Source: Pseudomonas spelaei (GTDB lineage Bacteria; Pseudomonadota; Gammaproteobacteria; Pseudomonadales; Pseudomonadaceae). From it: a DNA stretch of 64,000 nt. The notes beneath the pieces were generated by a model. That model searched no databases. It was not told the origin of the DNA and saw only the letters and a program-made list of their open reading frames with translations. Positions 10,881-20,224 of this stretch are shown in pieces (the stretch's first letter is position 1; the number at the start of each line of letters is the position of its first letter). Position numbers and translations under genes: made by a program. The DNA lies in assembly GCF_009724245.1 (NCBI RefSeq), contig NZ_WNNK01000004.1, forward strand, positions 277,685-341,684, written 5' to 3'.

Positions 10881-10914
10881 GCATCGCAGCCTCGTACCTC
10901 GGCAGCGGCTACAG
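10881..10914. repeat. Half copy of the gcatcgcagcctcg repeat
   Basis: The sequence gcatcgcagcctcgtacctc followed by ggcagcggctacag repeats one arm of the inverted repeat at 6036-6128. It lies just beyond the stop of the convergent ABC membrane gene. Confidence 0.7.
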
Positions 10915-11823
10915 AGAGCCAAGCCCCGGATCCACTCGCTTGCCAATGTCCTTGAGGCGCGCCAGTTGATCGACCATCCCGGGCGCTTCGTCCATGCTGG
11001 TGACGAAGGTCCACAGGTAGGTCATCACCGCATACACGTGACCGGCCTTGACCGCTGGTGACAGCGCCAACTGGCTGATGGCAACCACAAACAACAGCGC
11101 CGCCAGCGTGCCAAGAAGCAGGTACGCCACGGCCTCGCGATCTGACAGCCAGATCCGCAGGCGTGACAGCACGTGGTAGTGGCGCCGCAAGGTCGGCGCG
11201 CCAACCTTTTCCACCAGGCCGATTTCTTTCTCCAGGCGATTATTCAGGCGCTCATGCAGCTCCTGATTGCGTTGGGCAAAACGTGGCAATAACGCGACAC
11301 ACAGCACCAGTGCAGCCAGGCACGCCAGGCCGACCCACGGCTCAATCACGATCAACATCACCGCCGCACCAACAATCGACACCAACGCCGTGGCGATGAT
11401 TGGCACGTGCTTTTCAAAGAAATCGACAAACTCCCGCGCCAGCACCACCCGTGCCGCAGCCTTCGATGTGCTGTGGTTCTGCAGGCGTTGGTTGAGAATC
11501 ACCGGCACCGCAAGGTCGGCATAGATCCGTGTGAAAGTGCGGGTGTCCAGCGCCCGTCGCGCGGCTCCGACCACCCAGAACGCCATGACCACGGCGGCGT
11601 AGAACAGCGCGCTGGTGGCGTCACCCCGGATAATTGAATCCACCGCGAACCCGGCAAACAGCGGGTAGGCCAGCAGCAGTGCGTTCTCCAGCGCCACCAG
11701 CGACAACGTGCAGAACAGCTTGCCGGGGTAGGCTTTGGCAATCGCCTTGAGCGTCTGGCCGGCGGATTGTTGGCCGATTTTCTTGCTTTCTTCGATCAGG
11801 ATTTGTGGTGTTGCGGATGACAT
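10909..11823 (-). CDS. ABC transporter six-transmembrane domain protein without ATPase domain
   Basis: 304 residues from the ATG at 11823, with several hydrophobic helices arranged like the transmembrane half of an ABC exporter (LFCTLSLVALENALLLAYPL, TALVSIVGAAVMLIVIEPWV). There is no Walker A, signature or Walker B sequence, and no ATPase gene adjacent. An upstream in-frame start at 11871 would lie on the TetR operators, so 11823 is preferred. Divergent from a TetR regulator that very likely represses it. Function unknown; it might be a subunit of a split exporter or a degenerate family member. Confidence 0.75.
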   Translation of the reverse strand: MSSATPQILIEESKKIGQQSAGQTLKAIAKAYPGKLFCTLSLVALENALLLAYPLFAGFAVDSIIRGDATSALFYAAVVMAFWVVGAARRALDTRTFTRIYADLAVPVILNQRLQNHSTSKAAARVVLAREFVDFFEKHVPIIATALVSIVGAAVMLIVIEPWVGLACLAALVLCVALLPRFAQRNQELHERLNNRLEKEIGLVEKVGAPTLRRHYHVLSRLRIWLSDREAVAYLLLGTLAALLFVVAISQLALSPAVKAGHVYAVMTYLWTFVTSMDEAPGMVDQLARLKDIGKRVDPGLGSL

Positions 11824-11855
11824 GGGGTTCACCGAGGGCGTGATAGGCGCTAGTA

Positions 11856-11871
11856 TTGAGCGACTGCTCAA
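11856..11871. promoter_or_regulatory. TetR operator site 1 (TTGAGC-N4-GCTCAA)
   Basis: TTGAGCGACTGCTCAA has perfect six-base inverted arms around a four-base centre. It lies in the divergent gap between the ABC membrane gene and the TetR gene, 33 bases before the former's ATG. A second copy follows with 22 bases between centres, about two helical turns. Confidence 0.75.
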
Positions 11872-11877
11872 GTATCC

Positions 11878-11893
11878 TTGAGCGATCGCTCAA
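11878..11893. promoter_or_regulatory. TetR operator site 2 (perfect 16-base palindrome)
   Basis: TTGAGCGATCGCTCAA is a perfect palindrome with the same arms as the site at 11856-11871. Its position 45 bases before the TetR start suggests that the regulator represses both itself and the divergent gene. Confidence 0.78.
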
Positions 11894-11937
11894 AAAGCAA
11901 GTGCCGCTCATCTACCGGTGCCTGAAGGAAAAGCCTC

Positions 11938-12522
11938 ATGTCGCGTATCGACCGTAAAGACCAGATCATTGCCGCCGCCCTGGAGCTGTTTCGCAGCAAG
12001 GGTTTCGCCGATGTTTCCACCCGCGACCTGGCAGACCACGCCGGGCTGTCCCGCAGCCATGTCTATCACTACTTCAGCGACTGGAAAGAATTGCGCCGCG
12101 AAGCGTTTGTGCGGTTTGCCAATGAGCAATTGGATGAAGTGCGCGCGCCCTTGGCGGACGCGCCGCCCCTCGACGCGCTGCTGGGGTTTTTGCACGATTG
12201 TCTGCCTGGTGCCGCCGATGCCGGTTGGGCGTTGTGGCTGGATGCCTGGGACGAGGCGATGCACGACCCGGAATTGGCCCAGGCGTATCTGGAGATCAAC
12301 GCCCAGTGGCAAGCCATGCTCGCCGAGGTGATCGAGCGCGGTGTTGGTGCTGGGGTATTCCGTTGCGACTCGCCCACACGCGCTGCCCGTCAGCTCTTTG
12401 CCGTCACGATGGGGTATGTCGATGACCTGTTGCTCAAACCGTCCGCTGAATCGGCAGAAGCGGTACTGGATGAGGTAATGGAGGTAGCAACGCTGCTTCT
12501 GGATTTGCCCAAGGATCTTTAG
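11938..12522 (+). CDS. TetR family transcriptional regulator
   Basis: 194 residues. An N-terminal helix-turn-helix spans about 8-55 (FADVSTRDLADHAGLSRSHV followed by YHYFSDW), then an all-helical ligand domain of the BetI-like C-terminal sort with the tryptophan-rich WALWLDAWDEAMHD. It is divergent from the ABC membrane-domain gene, and two palindromes matching TTGAGC-N4-GCTCAA lie between them. It probably represses both genes until a small molecule binds. The ligand is unknown. It is convergent with comM, with only 4 shared bases at the stops. Confidence 0.88.
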   Translation: MSRIDRKDQIIAAALELFRSKGFADVSTRDLADHAGLSRSHVYHYFSDWKELRREAFVRFANEQLDEVRAPLADAPPLDALLGFLHDCLPGAADAGWALWLDAWDEAMHDPELAQAYLEINAQWQAMLAEVIERGVGAGVFRCDSPTRAARQLFAVTMGYVDDLLLKPSAESAEAVLDEVMEVATLLLDLPKDL

Positions 12523-14015
12523 CCGACTGCCGCTGGCCGGTACTGCAACGCTTCTGCCAAATGGTGGCGAGCGATGCCTTCTGTTTGCTCGAGGTCCGCC
12601 AGGGTGCGCGCCACCTTGAGCAACCGATGCGCTGCCCGCAGCGACAAGGTCAACCGCTCGCAGGCGGTCTCCAGCCAGCCTTCATCGACCTTCGACAACG
12701 TGCAGTGCTTGCGTAGCCCCGGCAGGTCGAGAAAGGCATTGGCGCAGCCCTGGCGCTGTTGCTGGCAATCTCTGGCCTGGGCGACGAGGACAGAAGCGCT
12801 GGCGGTGTCGTCGCCGGTTTGTGGGCCGGGGTTCAGAGCGGTGCTTTCCCGCGCAACGGTGACGTGCAGGTCAATCCGGTCCAGCAAGGGGCCCGAGAGT
12901 TTATTGCGATAGCGCTGGATCTGTTCCGGCGTGCAACGGCAGCGCCCGCTTGGCTCGCCCATGTAGCCGCAAGGGCAAGGATTCATTGCCGCTACCAGTT
13001 GAAAGCGCGCCGGGAAACTTACTCGATCGCGGGCGCGGGAGATGACGATATGGCCCGACTCCAGCGGCTCGCGCAGTACCTCAAGCACCTTGCGATCAAA
13101 CTCGGGCAGTTCGTCGAGAAACAATACGCCGTGATGGGCGAGGGTGATCTCTCCCGGCTGTGGTTTCGAGCCGCCACCCACCAACGCCGGTCCTGAGGCC
13201 GAATGGTGCGGCTGGCGAAATGGCCGGTGCGGCCAATGGCTCAACGGCGCCAGGCTGACCACCGACTGAATCGCTGCCACCTCCAGCGCTTCCTGCTCGC
13301 TCAAGGGCGGCAGCAATCCCGGCAGACGGCTGGCCAGCAAGGTTTTCCCGGTGCCAGGCGGTCCGCTGAGCAGCAGGTTGTGGGCGCCTGCTGCCGCAAT
13401 CAGCAGCGCTCGCTTGGCGGCCAGTTGGCCTTGCACTTCGCTCAGATCAGGGTAGGGCTTGTTCAGGTACATCAACCCACTGGAAACAAACGGCTCAATC
13501 GGCACCTGCCCGTTCAGGTGCGCCACCACTTGCAGCAGATGGTCCACCGCGATCACCTTCAGGCCTGACGCGAGGCACGCCTCCTCGGCATTGGCGCTGG
13601 GCACTATCAAGGTGCGCCCGGCCTTGCGTGCGGCCAACGCTGCGGGCAGCACGCCTTTTACCGCGCGTACTTCGCCGGACAGTGCCAGTTCGCCAAGGCA
13701 TTCCACGTCATCGAGCATCAGCGCCGGCACCTGCACACTGGCCGCGAGAATCCCCAAGGCAATCGCCAGATCAAAGCGCCCGCCGTCCTTGGGCAGGTCG
13801 GCGGGCGCGAGGTTGAGGGTGATACGGCGGGCGGGGTATTGCAGCGCAGAATTGAGAATGGCACTACGCACGCGGTCCTTGCTTTCCTTGACCGCTGTTT
13901 CCGGCAAACCCACCAACGTCAGGGATGGCAAACCGTTGGCCATGTGCACCTCGACGGTGACGGCAGGCGCTTCAACGCCCACCTGGGCGCGGCTATGGAC
14001 GATGGCGAGGGACAT
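12519..14015 (-). CDS. comM: YifB/ComM family Mg-chelatase-like AAA+ ATPase
   Basis: 498 residues from the ATG at 14015 (MSLAIVHSRAQVGVEAPAVT), the family's standard N-terminus. An N-terminal ChlI-like domain is followed by an AAA+ domain with Walker A GPPGTGKTL, Walker B region VLFLDELPEF and a C-terminal Mg-chelatase domain (MNPCPCGYMG). In other bacteria ComM is a hexameric helicase that promotes branch migration during natural transformation. Competence in this organism is not implied. An in-frame extension to 14129 is unrelated to the family and was not used. Confidence 0.9.
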   Translation of the reverse strand: MSLAIVHSRAQVGVEAPAVTVEVHMANGLPSLTLVGLPETAVKESKDRVRSAILNSALQYPARRITLNLAPADLPKDGGRFDLAIALGILAASVQVPALMLDDVECLGELALSGEVRAVKGVLPAALAARKAGRTLIVPSANAEEACLASGLKVIAVDHLLQVVAHLNGQVPIEPFVSSGLMYLNKPYPDLSEVQGQLAAKRALLIAAAGAHNLLLSGPPGTGKTLLASRLPGLLPPLSEQEALEVAAIQSVVSLAPLSHWPHRPFRQPHHSASGPALVGGGSKPQPGEITLAHHGVLFLDELPEFDRKVLEVLREPLESGHIVISRARDRVSFPARFQLVAAMNPCPCGYMGEPSGRCRCTPEQIQRYRNKLSGPLLDRIDLHVTVARESTALNPGPQTGDDTASASVLVAQARDCQQQRQGCANAFLDLPGLRKHCTLSKVDEGWLETACERLTLSLRAAHRLLKVARTLADLEQTEGIARHHLAEALQYRPAAVG

Positions 14016-14127
14016 GCTCGTTCCTTGAATGAAGGGCCGCTTCCTGCGGTTGTTCAAGGGTAGTCGAGGCGGGGCGAAGCGCGACGGGGGAGATTTTGCA
14101 GAACGTATCAGAAGGGCGATGCAGAGC

Positions 14128-14223
14128 AAATGTGGGAGCTGGCTTGCCTGCGATAGCGGTTTACCCGTTAGCGATGTGCTGCCTGACCCGCCGCCATCGC
14201 AGGCAAGCCAGCTCCCACAGTTT
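14128..14223. repeat. REPIN (gctggcttgcctgcg type)
   Basis: Arms aaatgtgggagctggcttgc and the inverted gcaagccagctcccacagtt enclose about 45 unrelated bases. Both arms carry the same variant (ctggcttgcctg), as expected for a unit that moves as a pair. Confidence 0.9.
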
Positions 14224-14242
14224 GATTGAGTGATGCCATGGG

Positions 14243-14503
14243 TTATTCGGCGGTTGGGGTCAACCGCGCTTCCAGCTCCGCCACCTTGGCTTCAAGGCTC
14301 TCCAACCGCGCACGAGTGCGTGCAAGTACCACCATCTGGCTATCAAATTCTTCCCGGCTTACCAGGTCCAGTTTGCTGAAGCCACTTTGCAGCAGTGCCT
14401 TGAACTGGCTTTCGATTTCATTGCGGGGCAGTGGGGTGTCGCCGCTGAACAGGCGGGAGGCGTGGCCACTCAGGGCGTCGAGGAGGTCTTTGGGCGCGAG
14501 CAT
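14243..14503 (-). CDS. ubiK: Ubiquinone biosynthesis accessory factor UbiK (BMFP domain)
   Basis: 86 residues. An N-terminal amphipathic part (MLAPKDLLDALSG) is followed by a C-terminal coiled coil rich in Leu, Glu and Arg (LARTRARLESLEAKVAELEA). This matches the BMFP/UbiK family, whose E. coli member binds UbiJ and lipids and helps aerobic ubiquinone synthesis. The gene stands upstream of and divergent from glnK, as in other pseudomonads. Confidence 0.88.
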   Translation of the reverse strand: MLAPKDLLDALSGHASRLFSGDTPLPRNEIESQFKALLQSGFSKLDLVSREEFDSQMVVLARTRARLESLEAKVAELEARLTPTAE

Positions 14504-15264
<761 letters not shown>

Positions 15265-15299
15265 GCCGCCAAACCCCCAACGCCCCAGGAGAAAACAAT

Positions 15300-16637
15300 A
15301 TGACTCTGCGCAAATTCGCAGGGCTAGGAGCCCTGTTGTCCATCGTAATGCCCAGCCTGGCTATGGCGGCAGACGAAGTGGCGGCTCCAGTCCTCAATTC
15401 CGGCGACACGGCGTGGATGTTGACATCCACCGCGCTGGTGCTATTCATGACCATTCCGGGCCTGGCGCTGTTCTACGGCGGCATGGTTCGTTCGAAAAAC
15501 ATTCTTTCCGTGATGATGCAGTGCTTCGCCATCACCGGCCTGATCACCATCTTGTGGTTCGTCTACGGCTACAGCATGGCGTTCGATACCACCGGTATGG
15601 AAGCAGGCGTCGTCAACTTCAACTCGTTTGTCGGCGGCTTGTCCAAGCTGTTCCTCTCGGGTGTGACCCCGGCCAGCATCACCGGCCCGGCGGCGCTGTT
15701 CCCTGAAGCGGTGTTCGTCACCTTCCAGATGACTTTCGCCATCATCACTCCGGCGCTGATCGTCGGTGCCTTCGCCGAGCGGATGAAGTTCTCCGCGATG
15801 CTGATCTTCATGGCTGTCTGGTTCACCCTGGTCTACGCGCCGATTGCCCACATGGTGTGGGGCGGTCCGGGTTCGTTGCTGGGCGACTGGGGCGTGCTGG
15901 ACTTTGCAGGCGGCACCGTGGTGCACATCAACGCCGGTGTTGCCGGTTTGGTAGCGTGCATCGTGCTCGGCAAGCGTAAAGGCTTCCCGACCACGCCAAT
16001 GGCGCCGCACAACCTTGGTTACACTTTGGTCGGTGCGGCCATGTTGTGGGTCGGCTGGTTCGGCTTCAACGCCGGCTCCGCTGCTGCGGCCAATGGCACC
16101 GCGGGCATGGCGATGCTGGTCACCCAGATTGCCACCGCTGCTGCGGCGTTGGGCTGGATGTTCGCCGAGTGGATCACCCACGGTAAGCCAAGTGCCTTGG
16201 GGATCGCCTCGGGTGTGGTCGCCGGCCTCGTGGCAATCACGCCAGCCGCTGGCACCGTCGGCCCGATGGGTGCTTTGGTGATCGGCTTGGTTGCCGGTGT
16301 GCTCTGCTTCTTCTGCGCCACCAGCCTCAAGCGCAAGCTGGGTTACGACGACTCCCTGGATGCCTTCGGCGTGCACGGTATCGGCGGCATCGTCGGCGCC
16401 ATCCTCACCGGTGTGTTCGCAGCACCGGCCCTGGGCGGCTTTGGCACCGTGACTGACGTTGCGGCGCAGGTCTGGATCCAGGCCAAAGGTGTTGGCTTTA
16501 CAGTGATCTACACCGCGATTGTGACCTTCGTCATCCTCAAGGTGCTGGACATGGTCATGGGTCTGCGTGTGACCGAAGAGGAAGAGGCTGTCGGCCTCGA
16601 TCTGGCACAACACAACGAGCGCGGCTACAACTTGTAA
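15300..16637 (+). CDS. amtB: Ammonium transporter AmtB
   Basis: 445 residues with an N-terminal signal sequence (ending near AMAADE) and eleven membrane helices of the Amt/Rh fold. Recognisable blocks are ALFYGGMVRSKN, the DFAGGTVVHINAGVAGL segment with the first channel histidine, and FGVHGIGGIVGA with the second. It conducts ammonium across the inner membrane and is blocked by GlnK, encoded just upstream. A strong terminator follows the stop. Confidence 0.96.
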   Translation: MTLRKFAGLGALLSIVMPSLAMAADEVAAPVLNSGDTAWMLTSTALVLFMTIPGLALFYGGMVRSKNILSVMMQCFAITGLITILWFVYGYSMAFDTTGMEAGVVNFNSFVGGLSKLFLSGVTPASITGPAALFPEAVFVTFQMTFAIITPALIVGAFAERMKFSAMLIFMAVWFTLVYAPIAHMVWGGPGSLLGDWGVLDFAGGTVVHINAGVAGLVACIVLGKRKGFPTTPMAPHNLGYTLVGAAMLWVGWFGFNAGSAAAANGTAGMAMLVTQIATAAAALGWMFAEWITHGKPSALGIASGVVAGLVAITPAAGTVGPMGALVIGLVAGVLCFFCATSLKRKLGYDDSLDAFGVHGIGGIVGAILTGVFAAPALGGFGTVTDVAAQVWIQAKGVGFTVIYTAIVTFVILKVLDMVMGLRVTEEEEAVGLDLAQHNERGYNL

Positions 16638-16644
16638 GTACGCG

Positions 16645-16679
16645 AAAAAAAGATGCCCGGCTTGCCGGGCATTTTTTTG
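16645..16679 (+). terminator. Rho-independent terminator of glnK-amtB
   Basis: Stem ATGCCCGG / CCGGGCAT with a CTTG loop, flanked by seven A's before and a run of T's after. It begins about 15 bases past the amtB stop. Confidence 0.92.
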
Positions 16680-16847
16680 TCTGGCGTTTGTCTGCGGTTA
16701 AAGGTGTACGGGTTTTTCTCCTGACTTTGTGATGGGATCCACAAGGCACTTTTCAGTGTGCGAATGTCTTACAGCCATGTAGGCGTATTCGGCACTTTGT
16801 TTTTTCCCTGAGCGCGCTAGAATGCGCGCCGATGTGCGGAGAACTGT

Positions 16848-17273
16848 ATGTGGCAACAGACCCTGATTACCCTGCGGGCCAAGCCCCGGGGCTTTCATCT
16901 GGTGACGGACGAGTTGCTCGCCGGCTTGCCTGAGTTGAAGGCCTGTCGGGTGGGCCTGTTGCATTTGTGGCTGCAGCACACCTCGGCCTCGTTGACCATC
17001 AACGAGAATGCCGATCCGGCGGTTCGTCGTGACTTCGAACGTTTTTTCAATGCGCTGGTGCCGCAAGGCACGGCGGGATATGAACACAACGACGAAGGTC
17101 CCGATGATCTGCCGGCGCACTTCAAGGCCAGTCTCCTGGGCTGCCAGCTGAGTTTGCCGGTCAAGGCCGGCCGCTTGGCAATGGGGACCTGGCAAGGTGT
17201 TTATCTGGGCGAGCACCGTGATCATGGCGGTGCTCGTAAAGTCCTCGCCACCTTGCACGGTGATGAGGCATAA
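16848..17273 (+). CDS. YjbQ family protein (UPF0047)
   Basis: 141 residues. The conserved blocks of the family are present: [16 protein letters not shown] near residue 43, [14 protein letters not shown] near 80, and [16 protein letters not shown] near the C-terminus, with several conserved His, Glu and Asp residues. Databases often call this a secondary thiamine-phosphate synthase because some members show weak activity of that kind. The physiological role is unsettled. It stands alone between amtB and sutA. Confidence 0.85.
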   Translation: MWQQTLITLRAKPRGFHLVTDELLAGLPELKACRVGLLHLWLQHTSASLTINENADPAVRRDFERFFNALVPQGTAGYEHNDEGPDDLPAHFKASLLGCQLSLPVKAGRLAMGTWQGVYLGEHRDHGGARKVLATLHGDEA

Positions 17274-17376
17274 GCCACTGGTTATCCGGTGGATGTTGAT
17301 TTTTTCTCAGCGGCCTTCGACAGACGGCGAAGCTGGGCTATAACTAATCTGCTTTTCGCAAGTCATGAGGTAGAAC

Positions 17377-17703
17377 ATGAGCGACGATGATCTGGAAAAC
17401 GACGACCTCGAAGTAGGCGACGAAGACGAAGCTGAAGAAGGTCTTGAGGCGGCTGCCGAAGACGTGGCTGACGACGACGGTGGCGATGATGCACCGGCCC
17501 CGGCTGCCAAGGGCAAGGCCAAGGCCGCTGTTTCGGTTGACGAACTGCCGAGCGTAGAAGCCAAGAACAAAGAGCGCGATGCGCTGGCCCGTGCGATGGA
17601 AGAATTCCTCGCTAAAGGCGGCAAAGTGCAGGAAGTCGAGGCCAACGTGGTGGCAGATCCACCGAAGAAGCCGGATAACAAGTACGGCAGCCGTCCTATC
17701 TAA
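17377..17703 (+). CDS. sutA: RNA polymerase-associated regulator SutA
   Basis: 108 residues. A very acidic, probably disordered N-terminal half (DDDLENDDLEVGDEDEAEEG) is followed by a helical piece (EAKNKERDALARAMEEFLAK) and a short C-terminal tail ending KKPDNKYGSRPI. This matches SutA, described in P. aeruginosa as a slow-growth factor that binds RNA polymerase and raises transcription of rRNA and ribosomal protein genes. The neighbourhood also agrees. A terminator follows. Confidence 0.87.
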   Translation: MSDDDLENDDLEVGDEDEAEEGLEAAAEDVADDDGGDDAPAPAAKGKAKAAVSVDELPSVEAKNKERDALARAMEEFLAKGGKVQEVEANVVADPPKKPDNKYGSRPI

Positions 17704-17723
17704 GGTCGGTTACTTGCTTGCTG

Positions 17724-17752
17724 AAAAAGCCCGCCGTCGCTGCGGGCTTTTT
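17724..17752 (+). terminator. Rho-independent terminator of sutA
   Basis: AAAAAGCCCGC stem pairs with GCGGGCTTTTT around a short cgtcgct loop, about 20 bases past the sutA stop. The A and T tracts make it usable in both directions. Confidence 0.9.
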
Positions 17753-17791
17753 CATGGGTGAAACAAAATGGCAGGGTTGTCGTTATTCCGC

Positions 17792-17878
17792 GTGGGAGCT
17801 GGCTTGCCTGCGATGGGGGTGTATCAGCTAGCGGTGTGCGGCCTGACCCACCGCCATCGCAGGCAAGCCAGCTCCCAC
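17792..17878. repeat. REPIN (gctggcttgcctgcg type)
   Basis: Inverted arms gtgggagctggcttgcctgc and gcaggcaagccagctcccac lie in the gap between sutA and the convergent HAD gene. Confidence 0.9.
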
Positions 17879-17891
17879 AAAGGGTTTGGTG

Positions 17892-18587
17892 TTATTCCCA
17901 GCGAGTAAGTAGGCCCGGCAACTCAGTCAGGCTGCGAATCTCCGCATCTGGCCGCTTATCCGCCTCCCAGACCTTGCCCGCCGGGTTGAACCATACTGCC
18001 CGAAGCCCCGCCTGCTGGGCTCCGGCGATGTCATCGCCTGGATGATCGCCAATGTGCACGGCCGCGCTGGCATCTACTCCGCCGCGCTGCAGCGCTTCCT
18101 GAAACAACCGTGCATCCGGCTTGGCGATGCCGATGTCTTCGGCGCGCAGGGCAAAGTGGAAATAGTCTGCCAGGCCTACGCGCTGCACGTCGGCATTGCC
18201 GTTGGTGATGACGCCCAGCAGGTAGCGGCGACGCAGCGCTTGCAGCATGGGTTCGGCTTCGGGAAAGATCGTGAGCTGGTGCCGGGCGTGGAGAAAGGCT
18301 TCGAAGCACACATCGGCCATTTCCGTGGCTTCTGGCTGTGGGTAGCCCGCCTCTTCAAAGGCGTGCATCAGCACTCGATGACGCAACACGCTGATGCGGT
18401 ACTTGAGTTCGGGATGGCGTTGCAGCACTTGCTGACGAAGGCTGGCAAACTGCTCCAGCGGCAACTCACCCACCTGTGGCGCGTGGGTGGCCAGCCATTC
18501 GCGCATCGACGCTTCGGCATTGATGATGACAGGCACGTTATCCCAGAGCGTATCGTCCAGGTCGAAGGTGATCAGCTTGATACTCAT
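17892..18587 (-). CDS. HAD superfamily hydrolase (YigB-like)
   Basis: 231 residues with the HAD motifs in order: nucleophile [12 protein letters not shown] (residues 5-16), GVITNGNA, a lysine in KPDARLF, and the acidic [11 protein letters not shown]. Family relatives such as E. coli YigB dephosphorylate FMN and sugar phosphates. It is the last gene of the lptM-lysA-dapF-DUF484-xerC operon, and its ATG overlaps the xerC stop by 4 bases. Confidence 0.87.
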   Translation of the reverse strand: MSIKLITFDLDDTLWDNVPVIINAEASMREWLATHAPQVGELPLEQFASLRQQVLQRHPELKYRISVLRHRVLMHAFEEAGYPQPEATEMADVCFEAFLHARHQLTIFPEAEPMLQALRRRYLLGVITNGNADVQRVGLADYFHFALRAEDIGIAKPDARLFQEALQRGGVDASAAVHIGDHPGDDIAGAQQAGLRAVWFNPAGKVWEADKRPDAEIRSLTELPGLLTRWE

Positions 18588-19483
18588 GAGTCGCTGCCTT
18601 TGATGCGTTTGGCCCGTGGGTGGGCGCTGTCGTACACCGTCGCCAGGTGCTGGAAGTCCAGGTGGGTGTAGATCTGGGTGGTCTTGATGTCGGAGTGACC
18701 GAGCAATTCCTGCACCGCTCGCAAGTCCTGGGAGGACTCCAGTAAGTGACTCGCAAAGGAGTGCCTGAGCATGTGCGGATGCAGGTTTTGCCCCAGCTCA
18801 CGTGCACCGGCGGCCTTGACCCGCAATTGGATGGCCCGCGGCCCCAGGCGCCGGCCTTGCTGGCTGACAAACACCGCGTCATCCGACGGATTGCTCAGGG
18901 CCCGTAGCGGCAACCATACCTGCAAGGCTTCCCGGGCTTTTTTGCCGACCGGCAACACGCGGGTCTTGCTGCCTTTGCCGAGCACCTGTATCAGACCATC
19001 CGCCAGGTCCAGTTGATCAAGGTTGAGACTGGTCAGTTCTGACAGGCGCAGCCCCGAGGAATAGAACAGCTCAAGGATGGCTTGGTCGCGGTGGGCCAGG
19101 AAATCGTCCTCCACCGCACCTTCCAGCAGCTGCAGGGCGCGATCGGTGTCCAGGGTCTTGGGCAGGCGTCGCTCGCCCTTGGGCGGGGCCAAGCCGTTGG
19201 CCGGGTCGTGGTCGCACAGGCCTTCGCGGTTCAGGTAGTGATAAAGGCCACGCACCGCTGACAGCAGGCGCGCCAGGCTGCGGGAGGATTGGCCTTGCTG
19301 GTGCAGGCGGGCGATCAGGCTGCGCAGGCCCTGAATATCCAGGGCCTTCCAGCTGCCGATCTGTTGCTTCTCGCAAAACGCCAGGACCTTGTTCAGGTCC
19401 CGTCGATAGGCGTCCAGCGTATGAGGAGACACCTGGCGCTCGCTGCGCAGGTGAGCGCAGTAGGCGTCCAGTTGTCGTTCCAT
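18584..19483 (-). CDS. xerC: Site-specific tyrosine recombinase XerC
   Basis: Partner of XerD in resolving chromosome dimers at dif during cell division. The 299-residue protein has an N-terminal SAM-like DNA-binding domain and all catalytic residues: Arg146 (SGLRLSEL), Lys170, His237 and Arg240 (HMLRHSFA), His263 ([10 protein letters not shown]) and nucleophile Tyr272 (IYTHLDFQ). It lies 2 bases after the DUF484 gene and overlaps the HAD gene by 4. Confidence 0.96.
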   Translation of the reverse strand: MERQLDAYCAHLRSERQVSPHTLDAYRRDLNKVLAFCEKQQIGSWKALDIQGLRSLIARLHQQGQSSRSLARLLSAVRGLYHYLNREGLCDHDPANGLAPPKGERRLPKTLDTDRALQLLEGAVEDDFLAHRDQAILELFYSSGLRLSELTSLNLDQLDLADGLIQVLGKGSKTRVLPVGKKAREALQVWLPLRALSNPSDDAVFVSQQGRRLGPRAIQLRVKAAGARELGQNLHPHMLRHSFASHLLESSQDLRAVQELLGHSDIKTTQIYTHLDFQHLATVYDSAHPRAKRIKGSDS

Positions 19484-19485
19484 GG

Positions 19486-20211
19486 CTAGCGTACCGCGCG
19501 CAGGGCTGTGGTGAAGCGCGGCAGGACGCGGCCCAGGACTTCAGCGATGTAGCCCAAAAACAGCGTACCCACCGAGCTCTTGTAGTGCTGCGGGTCACGG
19601 CTGGCGATGGCCAGGACACCGTGCAGGCCTTGATGGCTGAGGGCGACCACGGCCGTAGAACCGATCTGCTTGCGCTGTTCTTCGCCAAACAGGAAGTCCA
19701 GCTCATGCTCGCGCAAGGTGCCGCTGATGGTCTTGCCTTCGGACAACAGGCCGCCAATGGCGGTTTGTGCGTCGCTGCCGCTGACCCAGCGACCTACCGG
19801 CATGGGCTTGTCACTGAACATGATCAGGCTGACAAAGGGCACCTGGAAGTCCTGGCGCAGGCTGTCTTCGACCGCAATCACCGCATCTTCCAGGGTAGCG
19901 GCATCCATCAGGCTGAGGATCAGGCGACGGGTCTTGTCGAACAGGCGATCGTTGTCGCGAGCGACGTCCATCAACTGCGAGAGCCGGTGGCGCATTTCGA
20001 TATTGCGCTCGCGCAGGATCTTCATCTGCCGCTCCACCAGCGATACGGTGTCACCACGCTGATGGGGGATGCGCATGGCCGGCAGCAGTTCTTCATGCTC
20101 GACGAAGAAGTCCGGATTAGCCTCCAGGTAAGCGGCGACGGCCGCTGCCTCCAGGCTTTCGGAAGGGGATTCGTCGGGCGTTGGCGTAGGCACCTGGGGC
20201 TTATCGGTCAT
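19486..20211 (-). CDS. DUF484 family protein (GAF-like)
   Basis: 241 residues. The N-terminal segment includes [20 protein letters not shown], the hallmark of DUF484, followed by a coiled coil ([19 protein letters not shown]) and a GAF-like domain. Between dapF and xerC this gene is conserved in gammaproteobacteria, but its function is not established. The gap to dapF is 13 bases. Confidence 0.88.
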   Translation of the reverse strand: MTDKPQVPTPTPDESPSESLEAAAVAAYLEANPDFFVEHEELLPAMRIPHQRGDTVSLVERQMKILRERNIEMRHRLSQLMDVARDNDRLFDKTRRLILSLMDAATLEDAVIAVEDSLRQDFQVPFVSLIMFSDKPMPVGRWVSGSDAQTAIGGLLSEGKTISGTLREHELDFLFGEEQRKQIGSTAVVALSHQGLHGVLAIASRDPQHYKSSVGTLFLGYIAEVLGRVLPRFTTALRAVR

Positions 20212-20224
20212 TGGATTGGCTCTC

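Noticed and set aside
15441..16613. 390-codon open frame antisense to amtB
   Set aside because: It is the mirror of a GC-rich, well-conserved gene and contains no recognisable domain; its His/Asp-rich composition is typical of such antisense frames.
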